NCBI GenBank assembly: GCA_019242065.1
Contig: JAFAWJ010000058.1
Coordinates: 1-15,456 of the forward strand
Source of the DNA: Chloroflexota bacterium
GTDB lineage: Bacteria; Chloroflexota; UBA6077; CF-72
Direction of reading: 5' to 3'
DNA: 15,456 nucleotides
The stretch's first letter is position 1. Each line of letters opens with the position of its first letter. The notes under the pieces were generated by a model, which did not search any database, had not been told where the DNA came from, and worked only from the letters and a program-made list of their open reading frames with translations. Made by a program: the position numbers and the translations under genes. Positions 7,603 through 14,056 of this stretch are shown in pieces.

Positions 7603-9117
7603 ATGCGCGTCTGGGTTGTCGGGCTTGGGCCGGGTCCGCTGGATTGGATCACACCGGCCGCGCGCTCAAAATTGCGCTTGCCGGGCGCACGCGTGTACGT
7701 ACGGACACGCGTGTTTCCGAACCTGGCTGAACTGCTGGACGGGGTGAGCTGGGAGTCGTTCGACGCGCTGTACGAGTCGGCCGCGTCGCTGGACGAAGTC
7801 GACGCCGCCATCGTCGCGCGGCTCCTGCGGAGTGAGAAGACGGCCGACGCCGAGCGGGTGTCGCGCAGGCAGGGTACGGCCGATGTGGTGCTGGGTGTGC
7901 CCGGCGATGGCGTCCTTGGCGAAGTTGTCGTCTCGCGCTTGCTGGCTTCGGGCGCCACGCTCGAAGTGATTCCGGGCGTGCCGCTGGGTGTGGGCGCGCT
8001 GGCCGCGGCGGGGCTCGGCGCCAGCGACGGCGCGCAAGTCGTCGAGGCCACCGCGCTGGGCGGCAGCGGGCTCGACCTGCTCATCGAGCTGAACCCGCGC
8101 TGGCCGGCCATCGCCACGGGCGTTTACAGCCCGCGCGTAGCCAGCGACCTGAAGCTGAACCTCCTGCGCGTCTATCCCTCCGACCACCAGGTGCGCTTCG
8201 TCTTTCACCCCGGCCTCGACGACGCGCGCGTCGAGTCGTTGCCACTCGCCGAGCTGGATCGAGCAGCACTGCAGTTCGATCACTTGAGCCACGTGGTGCT
8301 GCCCCCAGTCATCGGCTACACGCCGACAGGCGCCTGGCCGCAGCTGCGCGGCATCGTGTCGCGGCTGCGCGCGCCCGAGGTCGGCTGTCCGTGGGACCTC
8401 GAGCAAACGCACCGCAGTCTGATCCCGTACGTCATCGAGGAGGCGTACGAGGTGGTCGACGCGATCGAATCCGACGACGTCGGAGGCCTGGCCGACGAGC
8501 TGGGTGACGTGCTGCTCCAGGTGGCGCTGCACGCCGAGATCGCCGACCAGTCGGACGAGTTCGAGTGGAACGACGTCGTTCGCGCGCTCTCGGAGAAGCT
8601 GGTGCGGCGGCATCCGCACGTCTTCGGCGACGTGCAGGTGAGCGGCGCTTCGGACGTCGTCCGCAACTGGGATCAGCTCAAGGCCGTCGAGCGCCAGCAC
8701 CTGCCGCGCCCGGCCTCGGCGCTCGACGGCGTGGCCGCCAGCTTGCCGCAGCTCAAACGCGCCGCCGAGCTGGCGCGGCGGGCCAACAAAGCTGGTTTCG
8801 ACTGGCCGACACGTCAGGGCACGCTGGACAAAGTCCGCGAGGAGCTGGCCGAGCTGCTGTCGGCGGTGACGCTGAGCGAACGGCGCGAAGAGCTGGGCGA
8901 TCTGCTGTACATCCTGGCCAAACTGGCCTGGCAAGACGGCATCGACGCCGAAGAAGCGCTGCGGGTCGCGAACCGCAAATTCACACAGCGTTTCGCCGCG
9001 CTGGAGCAGATCGCCGGCGAGCGCGGCTGGGAGTCCTTGAAAGGCCGATCTCTGCCCGAATTAGAGTCAGCCTGGGCCGAAGCCAAACGTCGCGTGGCAT
9101 CGCCGCCGGCCTCTTGA
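7603..9117 (+). CDS. mazG: Tetrapyrrole methylase-like / MazG nucleotide pyrophosphohydrolase fusion
   Basis: A YabN-type fusion of 504 residues. MazG domains hydrolyse nucleoside triphosphates to monophosphates and pyrophosphate, cleaning the nucleotide pool; the role of the fused SAM-dependent methylase-like domain is unclear. The N-terminal domain (1 to about 235) starts VWVVGLGPGPLDWIT and has the VPGDGVLGE loop near 99-107. The first MazG domain (about 250-365) has CPWDLEQTH at 262-270, metal-binding EEAYE at 279-283 and DELGD at 298-302. The second MazG domain (about 380-475) has REELAE at 412-417 and REELGD at 428-433, so both metal-binding sets look intact. ATG 7603 is chosen over the open frame's earlier GTG (7549) because the family begins exactly at this glycine-rich strand and the extension would overlap the divergent regulator. 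No Shine-Dalgarno is seen. tRNA-Pro follows 29 bases downstream. Confidence 0.93.
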   Translation: MRVWVVGLGPGPLDWITPAARSKLRLPGARVYVRTRVFPNLAELLDGVSWESFDALYESAASLDEVDAAIVARLLRSEKTADAERVSRRQGTADVVLGVPGDGVLGEVVVSRLLASGATLEVIPGVPLGVGALAAAGLGASDGAQVVEATALGGSGLDLLIELNPRWPAIATGVYSPRVASDLKLNLLRVYPSDHQVRFVFHPGLDDARVESLPLAELDRAALQFDHLSHVVLPPVIGYTPTGAWPQLRGIVSRLRAPEVGCPWDLEQTHRSLIPYVIEEAYEVVDAIESDDVGGLADELGDVLLQVALHAEIADQSDEFEWNDVVRALSEKLVRRHPHVFGDVQVSGASDVVRNWDQLKAVERQHLPRPASALDGVAASLPQLKRAAELARRANKAGFDWPTRQGTLDKVREELAELLSAVTLSERREELGDLLYILAKLAWQDGIDAEEALRVANRKFTQRFAALEQIAGERGWESLKGRSLPELESAWAEAKRRVASPPAS

Positions 9118-9146
9118 GTACACTGGTGCGGCACCACGAGCACCAT

Positions 9147-9220
9147 CGGGGAGTAGCGCAGCCTGGTAGCGCGCGCGCTTCGGGAGCGCGAGGTCCCGGG
9201 TTCAAGTCCCGGCTCCCCGA
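9147..9220 (+). tRNA. tRNA-Pro (anticodon CGG)
   Basis: A full cloverleaf can be drawn. The acceptor stem CGGGGAG (9147-9153) pairs with CTCCCCG (9213-9219), with discriminator A at 9220. The D stem is GCGC/GCGC (9156-9159 with 9169-9172). The anticodon stem is CGCGC/GCGCG, with loop TTCGGGA at 9179-9185 and anticodon CGG at 9181-9183, which reads the proline codon CCG. The T arm is CCGGG-TTCAAGT-CCCGG (9196-9212). The C1-G72 pair, A73 and G37 are all typical of tRNA-Pro. The 3' CCA is not encoded (ACCT follows), so the end must be added after transcription. Confidence 0.97.
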
Positions 9221-9223
9221 CCT

Positions 9224-9255
9224 TAGCCAGGGGTTGAATTGACGTCGCCTGGCTA
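9224..9255. repeat. Perfect 8-bp inverted repeat between tRNA-Pro and DUF1330 gene
   Basis: TAGCCAGG (9224-9231) and CCTGGCTA (9248-9255) are exact inverted copies around a 16-base loop that contains GACGTC. It could form a hairpin just after the tRNA. It has no T-run, so it is a poor intrinsic terminator. The right arm overlaps the first two bases of the -10 of the next gene, so an operator role is also possible. Confidence 0.6.
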
Positions 9256-9259
9256 CAAT
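9254..9259 (+). promoter_or_regulatory. -10 element TACAAT for a near-leaderless DUF1330 transcript
   Basis: TACAAT is one mismatch from the TATAAT consensus. With normal spacing, transcription would start at about 9266, one base before the ATG at 9267. There is no Shine-Dalgarno before this ATG, which agrees with leaderless translation. No good -35 is seen; TTGAAT at 9234-9239 is only 14 bases away. Confidence 0.55.
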
Positions 9260-9266
9260 CGCCCAT

Positions 9267-9557
9267 ATGGCCAAGGGCTACTGGGTGGCGACGTATCGGT
9301 CGATTTCGAATCCCGACAGCATGACGGCGTATGCGGCGCTGGCGGGGCCGGCGATTCAAGCGGGCGGCGGCAGGTTCCTGGTGCGCGGCAATCCGTCGAC
9401 GACGTTCGAGTCGGGGCTGATGCAGAGGGTGGTCATCATCGAATTCGACAGTGTCGAGCAGGCCGTGGCGGCGCACGACTCCGAGGGCTACCAGGCGGCG
9501 CTCAAGGCGCTGGCGGGCGGCGCGGACCGCGATATTCGGATTATCGAGGGCGTCTGA
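9267..9557 (+). CDS. DUF1330 family protein
   Basis: Small cytosolic protein of 96 residues with the ferredoxin-like alpha/beta-barrel pattern of the DUF1330 family. It begins KGYWVATYRSISNP, has GGRFLVRGNPSTTFE (about 34-48), VVIIEFDSVEQAVAAHDS (about 55-72) and a YQAALKAL helix, and ends in an IRIIEGV strand. The family is widespread and has no established reaction, so no substrate is proposed. Length is typical for the family. The start is fixed by the -10 element just upstream and by the family's usual N-terminus. It stops one base before the convergent stress-protein gene. Confidence 0.88.
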   Translation: MAKGYWVATYRSISNPDSMTAYAALAGPAIQAGGGRFLVRGNPSTTFESGLMQRVVIIEFDSVEQAVAAHDSEGYQAALKALAGGADRDIRIIEGV

Positions 9558-9558
9558 G

Positions 9559-9969
9559 CTAGTGGACGACGACCAGGATCTGGCCCTGGTCCACCGCTTT
9601 TTCTAGCTGCGCGGCCTCGTCCACCGGGACGCCGCTGCCCACCAGCGCGCCGGTAATCGCGCCGTGGCCGGGGCCGGCGACACGGATGTCCTGCAGCAGG
9701 TTGCCGCTACCGAGGACCGCGCCGAAACCTGGCACGGTGGCGGACTCGAAGCGGCCCAGCCAATCGACGAAGAAGCCGAAGTGACCGCGGTCGACGGAGT
9801 CCTCGAGGGTGTCCGAGGCGCCCGTGTCGTGCTCGAGCATCTTGGCGGCCTTGGGTGAGCGGCACAGGACGCTGATCGTCCCCGGCGCGACGCCCCCGGC
9901 TTCGAGCGCGCGGATGCCGTCGCGCGCCTCCTCGTAGGTTGTGTAGACATGCGTACTCGGTGCCGCCAC
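9559..9969 (-). CDS. General stress protein 17M-like (YflT-like) protein
   Basis: 136 residues with the YflT / GSP17M-like layout. An alpha/beta N-terminal half (THVYTTYEEARDGIRALEAG at about 6-25, then TISVLCRSP at 31-39) is followed by a Gly-rich half: DWLGRFESATVPGFG (69-83), GSGNLL (87-92), GPGHGAITGALVGSGVP (99-115) and a final strand ILVVVH. Relatives of this domain are induced by heat, salt or other stress; the molecular role is unknown. The start is GTG at 9969, with a -10 element nine bases before it and no Shine-Dalgarno, so the transcript is probably leaderless. It is convergent with the DUF1330 gene (one-base gap) and divergent from the SIP reductase gene. Confidence 0.8.
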   Translation of the reverse strand: MAAPSTHVYTTYEEARDGIRALEAGGVAPGTISVLCRSPKAAKMLEHDTGASDTLEDSVDRGHFGFFVDWLGRFESATVPGFGAVLGSGNLLQDIRVAGPGHGAITGALVGSGVPVDEAAQLEKAVDQGQILVVVH

Positions 9970-9977
9970 GGTGCGAC

Positions 9978-9983
9978 ACTATA
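9978..9983 (-). promoter_or_regulatory. -10 element TATAGT for a near-leaderless stress-protein transcript
   Basis: TATAGT on the minus strand ends eight bases before the GTG at 9969, placing the transcription start one or two bases from the start codon. No recognisable -35. The same AT-rich patch also gives a weaker plus-strand match, TATATC (9980-9985), which could serve the divergent SIP gene. Confidence 0.55.
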
Positions 9984-10024
9984 TCAACGTCTCTGATGGC
10001 CGCACGCGGCGGGCATGGGCCATC

Positions 10025-10822
10025 ATGAAGGGCGTGGTTCAGACTCAGACACACGACCAATGGGCATTTCCGCTGACGCCGCGCCTGGTCTCGATCCCGG
10101 GCGTGCGACCGCTGGAGCTCGAAGTCGTCGACGTTGCCGACCTTGGCGCGCACATGCGGCGGATCCGACTGGTCGGCAAGGGCCTCGAAGACTTCGCCTA
10201 CCAGCCCGGCCAGGACGTGATGCTCGTGCTCAGCGGTGGTGAGCGCCCGCTCAGCCGCCGCTACACCATCCGCGGATTCGATCCGGGCTCGAAGACGCTC
10301 GAACTGAACATCGTTGCGCACGGCGTCCGCGGGCCCGGCGCCAGCTGGGCATCCCAGACGCAGCCTGGCGATCGGATCAACGGGGTCGGACCGCGCGGCA
10401 AGATTTTCATCGACGCGGACCCCGACGCCGACTGGCACCTGTTCCTGGGCGACGAGAGCGCGGCGCCGGGCAGTCTACACATGCTCGAGTCGCTACCCGT
10501 GGGTCGATTGGGCCAGGCATACCTCGAAGTCCCCTCGGCGGCCGACGAGCTCCCAACTACGGCCGACGGCGTGACCTGGCTGTACCGCGGCGACGTGCCA
10601 GCCATCAACAGCACGATGCTGGTGGACGCGATGACCACTCTCGAGCTGCCCGAGGGTCGCGGCCACGTGTATATCGCGGGCGAGGTCCAGATCGTGAGCG
10701 CCGTGCTGCGCGTCGCGCTGGCGCGCGGCCTGTCGGCGGACCAGGTCTCGCCCAAGGCGTACTGGGGTCGCGGCAAGGCCAACGAGAACAACGGCGAGCC
10801 CGGCAATCGGCCTAGCGCTTGA
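10025..10822 (+). CDS. SIP-family (siderophore-interacting) FAD-dependent reductase
   Basis: 265 residues matching the siderophore-interacting protein / ViuB family, cytosolic flavoenzymes that use NAD(P)H to reduce ferric-siderophores and release iron. An FAD-binding barrel (about 30-130) has the HMRRIRLVGKGL strand-turn (43-54), PGQDVMLVL (61-69) and the flavin-binding RRYTIRGFDP (78-87). The NAD(P)H half follows with DADWHLFLGDESAAPG (134-149), YLEVPSAADE (166-175) and GHVYIAGE (213-220), and the family C-terminal AYWGRGKANE (245-254). ATG 10025 is preferred; an in-frame GTG at 9971 would add 18 residues unlike the family and collide with the divergent promoter. No siderophore genes are nearby, so the substrate is uncertain. 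Its end overlaps the convergent SagB-like gene by 11 bases. Confidence 0.85.
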   Translation: MKGVVQTQTHDQWAFPLTPRLVSIPGVRPLELEVVDVADLGAHMRRIRLVGKGLEDFAYQPGQDVMLVLSGGERPLSRRYTIRGFDPGSKTLELNIVAHGVRGPGASWASQTQPGDRINGVGPRGKIFIDADPDADWHLFLGDESAAPGSLHMLESLPVGRLGQAYLEVPSAADELPTTADGVTWLYRGDVPAINSTMLVDAMTTLELPEGRGHVYIAGEVQIVSAVLRVALARGLSADQVSPKAYWGRGKANENNGEPGNRPSA

Positions 10823-12206
10823 ACGGATGGCCAACGGCGGTCAGGAACAGCACGCTCTTGCCAGCGGCGTGCGGCTCGAAAAAGTGGGTGACGTCGTCGT
10901 CGAAGAAGGTGAGCCCGGTGGCGCCCAGGCCGAGGCTGTAGGCGGCCAGGTAGAGCTTGCCGGCCTCGATGGCCGCGGTGAGCTGGGCGGCGCGGTAGGC
11001 GCGGTCGTCGAATGGGTCGAGGTTGACGAGCCAGTAGGCGTCGAAGGCGGCGTCGCCGGCGAGGGACTGGCCAAGGTCCAGGTAAGCGGCCTGCGGTCTG
11101 AAGTCGCCACGCTGGAGGAGCTCGAGGGTCCCGGTCTCGCGCGAGTAGAAATAGGCACCTGATGGCAGGCCGTCGACCGCGTTGACGATCAGATAGACAT
11201 CCGTGGTGAGGTGGACGTCCATCGGGATGGGCGAGGTGGCCACGGCCAGCATAGTTTCGAGCTGCGCGCGGGAGATAGCCGCGTGCGAGAAGCGGCGGCT
11301 GGAGCCACGGCGCAGGATGACTGCCTCGATGGACTGATCACCGTCAAATCCTTGTCCTGCAACGCGTGATTCCAGAGGAAAGTTGCCACGCCAGGCAGCG
11401 GCCGCCGCGCCGTCGGCCAGCGACGAGGCGGTGTGTGCGGCCGTGATCTCGGGATAGTCCACTTCGTGGGCCGACAACGGCCGCGTAGACAGGTTCAGCC
11501 GCGGCATCGGCGGTGAGATTGGGGGTGGCTCGGCACCAGCACCGATGGCTACCAGGGCGATCGCGGCTTCTTTCGCCGGATTGACATCCAGCAACTCGTT
11601 GACGGCCGCGTCGGCGAAACCGACGACGACTTCCGACGGAATCGCCTGGCCGTTGGCCACTGCCAGCAAATTGGCCAGCACCGTGCCGCCGTCCCAGAAG
11701 GCGTGGCGGTACGCCCGCGCCTGGTACTTCCAGGCGTTGCGCCACCAGGTGCTGGTCAGCACCATCGTCAGCGGCGCCGCGCTCAGCGCCGGCTCCCCAC
11801 CGCTGGCGTCGACCAGGACCCGCCGAAAGTCGCCGCGTCTGAGCTGGCGCAGGGCATTGTCGTGCGCGCCGTAGTGGTAAACGCCTGACTCGACGGCGCC
11901 CAGGTCGCGGGTGACCAGGTACAGCTCGATGTGAAACAGCGCTCCGGTGCACGCCGCGGCGCGGAAGGCCATGCCACGCAGCACGCGGGTGACGCCATTG
12001 CTGAAATACGCCAGTCGGGCGATGGCGTCTGACCAGTCGGTCATCGCACGCGGCACCAGACCTGTCACGCCGCCGCCGATCGACGACAGGGCCGACGCCT
12101 CCGAGGGCTCGAACGCCAGCGATAGTGGCATCGGCTCCAGGCTGGTGTAGATCTTGAACGGCAGGGGCTGGTTCGGCCAGTCGAGCGTCTGTGCGCTGGA
12201 CTGCAC
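10812..12206 (-). CDS. Tandem SagB-like nitroreductase-fold oxidoreductase
   Basis: FMN-dependent oxidoreductase of the SagB/ThcOx type, with two nitroreductase-like units in one chain (464 residues from the first GTG). It opens with LDWPNQPLPFKIY (8-20), the usual SagB entry motif. Unit 1 has FRAAACTGALFHIELYLV (81-98) and GVYHYGAHDNALRQLRRGDF (108-127). Unit 2 begins near 292 with AVILRRGSSRRFS and contains GAYFYSRETGTLELLQRGDF (350-369) and GLGATGLTFFDDD (426-438). Reading in frame upstream of the GTG gives RAFHTATKHSLAS, which also looks like family sequence, so the true start is probably CTG at 12257, with GAGGG at 12268-12272. Some relatives oxidise azolines in peptide natural products, but no cyclodehydratase or precursor peptide is here, so the substrate is unknown. 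It is last in the POP-small-KaiC operon and convergent with the SIP gene. Confidence 0.85.
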   Translation of the reverse strand: MQSSAQTLDWPNQPLPFKIYTSLEPMPLSLAFEPSEASALSSIGGGVTGLVPRAMTDWSDAIARLAYFSNGVTRVLRGMAFRAAACTGALFHIELYLVTRDLGAVESGVYHYGAHDNALRQLRRGDFRRVLVDASGGEPALSAAPLTMVLTSTWWRNAWKYQARAYRHAFWDGGTVLANLLAVANGQAIPSEVVVGFADAAVNELLDVNPAKEAAIALVAIGAGAEPPPISPPMPRLNLSTRPLSAHEVDYPEITAAHTASSLADGAAAAAWRGNFPLESRVAGQGFDGDQSIEAVILRRGSSRRFSHAAISRAQLETMLAVATSPIPMDVHLTTDVYLIVNAVDGLPSGAYFYSRETGTLELLQRGDFRPQAAYLDLGQSLAGDAAFDAYWLVNLDPFDDRAYRAAQLTAAIEAGKLYLAAYSLGLGATGLTFFDDDVTHFFEPHAAGKSVLFLTAVGHPFKR

Positions 12207-12263
12207 ACTGGCCAGCGAGTGCTTCGTCGCCGTGTGAAACGCGCGGAGAGCAGTCAGCGCCGG

Positions 12264-13742
12264 CTAGCCCTCGTCGTCGTGGCGGTGCGGAATGCGATCG
12301 CGCGTGGCGGCCAGCACCTCGTGCGGATTGCCGGCCAGGATGCCGCTCAGGTTATGGAAGGCGTAGCCGATGTGCATCCCCACGTCGTCGATCGTGAATT
12401 CGCGGATCGCTCGATCGTGCGCCGATCCACGCATCTTCAGCAACGTGATGCCTCGCCGCATTTCGGCGCGCAGCTCGACATACCGCAACAGGATGATGGA
12501 GTCCGCGATGGTCGAGATGTGGCTGTCGGTGACCGAGAAGCCGCCCAGCAGCGAGGGAGTCGTCGCCGTGAGCAGGCCGGCGATCTCGCGCTCCTTGAGA
12601 AACGCGCTCAGGTCGATGGCAAACTCGCGGAAGCCGCGCGGACTGGCCACGCGCTCCAGCGCCGACAGGCTGTCCAGCGCGACGCGGCTGGGGCCGAAGT
12701 CGTCGATGAATCGCTTGATCTGCAGCAGGTGCTCTTCGAGGGGCATGGCTTCGGGGTACAGGCAGCTCACCTCCAGCAGGCCCATGCGCTCCATTGCCGC
12801 GAAATCGCGCCCCCAGCTCATCGCATTGCGGAAGAGCTGATCACGACTCTCTTCGTAGCCCAGCAGCAGGCAGCGTTCGCCGACCGACGTGCCACCGCCG
12901 ATGAACTCCGTCGACATGAGGGTCTTGCCGGTGCCCGTCGCCCCCGATACCAGTGTGACCGAGTCGCGGAAGTAGCCCCCGCCGCACAATGCGTCGAGCT
13001 CGGTATTGCCCGAGGTGATGCGCAGATTCGAGGACTTCTGCGTCAACTGGATCGCCGACAGTGGGCTCACGGTCATGCCCGTCCCCGGCTGGACGATAAA
13101 CGGGAACTCGCCTTTGTGATGCGCGGCACCGCGCAGCTTGAGGATTTCGATCGTCCGGCGGCGCTTTTCATCCGCGAGCGTGTTGCGCAGCAGCACGACG
13201 TTGTCGACGACGAACGCCTCCACTGAGTCCTCGTCGACACCCTCGGCAGTGAGCACGCTGGTAACGCCCAGTCGGTCGAGTCCAGACACCAGGCGCACCA
13301 CGTCGCGGCGCGCGCCGACGCCGGGTTCTGAACGACTGAACAGCGCATTCAGTGAATCGAGCGCGACGCGCTGCGCGGCCACGCGCCGCACGGCCTCGGC
13401 GATGAGTGTCAGCAACTCGTCGAGAGCCTCCGGTGACTGGAGCCTGGCATCGATGAATGCCCAACGTCCGGCGGCCTCCCAGTCGGGAAGATCCCCGTCC
13501 AGTGAGGCCAGGTTGCGGCGGATCGCGGCTGGCGACTCCTCGAACGTGACGAACACGCCACTCTGGTCGTGCGCCGCGCCGGCGGCCAGAAACTGCGCCG
13601 CGAAGAGTGTTTTGCCGGAGCCGGCTGGCCCACCGACGAGCGTGGCCCGGCCGCGCGGCAGACCGCCCAGGGCGATCTGGTCGAATCCGGAGATGTGCGT
13701 CGCGAGCTTCTCGACGGAGTTGGTCGCTGGGGCGTCGGTCAT
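12264..13742 (-). CDS. KaiC-like double-domain RecA/P-loop ATPase
   Basis: 492 residues with two KaiC ATPase domains. CI (about 10-230) has Walker A GGPAGSGKT at 37-45, the catalytic pair E68-E69 in FVTFEES, and Walker B VALDS near 126-130. CII (about 235-475) has Walker A SGATGTGKT at 266-274, E297-E298 in YEESRDQLFRNA, and Walker B VALDS near 354-358. VTDSHISTIADS (404-415) carries T405, S410 and T411, matching the T426/S431/T432 phosphorylation sites of cyanobacterial KaiC; MRGSAHDRAIREF follows. The C-terminal tail is shorter than KaiC's. KaiC is the clock ATPase and autokinase in cyanobacteria; relatives in other bacteria have varied or unknown roles, so a clock function is not claimed. 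ATG 13742 has a strong RBS and overlaps the stop of the preceding small gene by four bases. No KaiA or KaiB gene is visible. Confidence 0.92.
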   Translation of the reverse strand: MTDAPATNSVEKLATHISGFDQIALGGLPRGRATLVGGPAGSGKTLFAAQFLAAGAAHDQSGVFVTFEESPAAIRRNLASLDGDLPDWEAAGRWAFIDARLQSPEALDELLTLIAEAVRRVAAQRVALDSLNALFSRSEPGVGARRDVVRLVSGLDRLGVTSVLTAEGVDEDSVEAFVVDNVVLLRNTLADEKRRRTIEILKLRGAAHHKGEFPFIVQPGTGMTVSPLSAIQLTQKSSNLRITSGNTELDALCGGGYFRDSVTLVSGATGTGKTLMSTEFIGGGTSVGERCLLLGYEESRDQLFRNAMSWGRDFAAMERMGLLEVSCLYPEAMPLEEHLLQIKRFIDDFGPSRVALDSLSALERVASPRGFREFAIDLSAFLKEREIAGLLTATTPSLLGGFSVTDSHISTIADSIILLRYVELRAEMRRGITLLKMRGSAHDRAIREFTIDDVGMHIGYAFHNLSGILAGNPHEVLAATRDRIPHRHDDEG

Positions 13743-14056
13743 GGCTGCTCCTCGGGACTGGCCGAGCGGCGGGTACAGCGGTGTTTGACGGGTGCGACGT
13801 CCGGCCCGAGCTCGGCCACGATCGACAGATAGGCGTTGTGGTCGGCGTCCTCGCGTGTCTGCATGACGAACTTGCCGGTCAGCCAGCCGTCGACGCGCGG
13901 TTGCAGGCTGACCGAGTGGAACAGCGCCAGCGCATAGGCGTGTGCCGCGTCCTGATCGTCGGCGCCGGTCAGCGCGTCATCCAGCGGCGTGGCGACGACC
14001 TCGGCCAGTGCCGACGACGCCGAGGCCGCGTCGCCCGCGGTTATGTCGACTCGCAT
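13739..14056 (-). CDS. Uncharacterised 105-residue protein, coupled to the kaiC-like gene
   Basis: I do not recognise a family. The N-terminal third is acidic and Ala-rich (ITAGDAASASSALAEV, then a run rich in Asp at 26-36). A likely helix AAHAYALALFHSVSL (37-51) is followed by two probable strands, RVDGWLTGKFVMQT (54-67) and NAYLSIVAELG (74-84). The tail is basic then acidic (KHRCTRRSASPEEQP). No signal peptide or membrane segment is seen. Codon third positions are nearly all G or C, as in its neighbours, which supports real coding. ATG 14056 is the only sensible start; the open frame runs on upstream inside the peptidase gene but is antagonistic to it. Its start overlaps the peptidase stop by 16 bases and its TGA overlaps the kaiC-like ATG. 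Size resembles KaiB, but the sequence does not. A role as a KaiC-like partner is inference from coupling only. Confidence 0.72.
   Translation of the reverse strand: MRVDITAGDAASASSALAEVVATPLDDALTGADDQDAAHAYALALFHSVSLQPRVDGWLTGKFVMQTREDADHNAYLSIVAELGPDVAPVKHRCTRRSASPEEQP
13748..13753 (-). promoter_or_regulatory. Strong ribosome-binding site for the kaiC-like gene
   Basis: GAGGAG on the minus strand lies five bases before the ATG at 13742, inside the last codons of the small gene. It fixes the kaiC-like start. With the ATGA stop/start overlap, it suggests translational coupling with independent re-initiation. Confidence 0.7.

Noticed and set aside
6813..8117. Minus-strand open frame of 434 codons crossing the regulator and mazG starts
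   Set aside because: It is a shifted frame over two genes with strong domain evidence; its product is low-complexity Arg/Ala/Pro sequence.
7666..8934. Long minus-strand open frame of 422 codons opposite the mazG fusion
   Set aside because: It is a GC-rich antisense shadow; the plus strand carries clear methylase and MazG motifs across the same bases, and the antisense product shows no recognisable domain.
9996..10028. Ten-codon upstream open frame whose TGA overlaps the SIP start codon (ATGA)
   Set aside because: Too short to judge, no ribosome-binding site, and no attenuator-like run of codons; likely chance, though it could be looked at if the SIP start is mapped.
10812..12206. Azoline-modified peptide (TOMM) biosynthesis cluster
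   Set aside because: Only the SagB-like oxidoreductase is present; no YcaO-type cyclodehydratase, partner protein or precursor peptide is visible in the window.
13739..14056. KaiB identity for the small gene next to the kaiC-like gene
   Set aside because: Size and position fit, but the KaiB thioredoxin-like start (strand rich in LKLYVAG-type residues) and its conserved motifs are absent.
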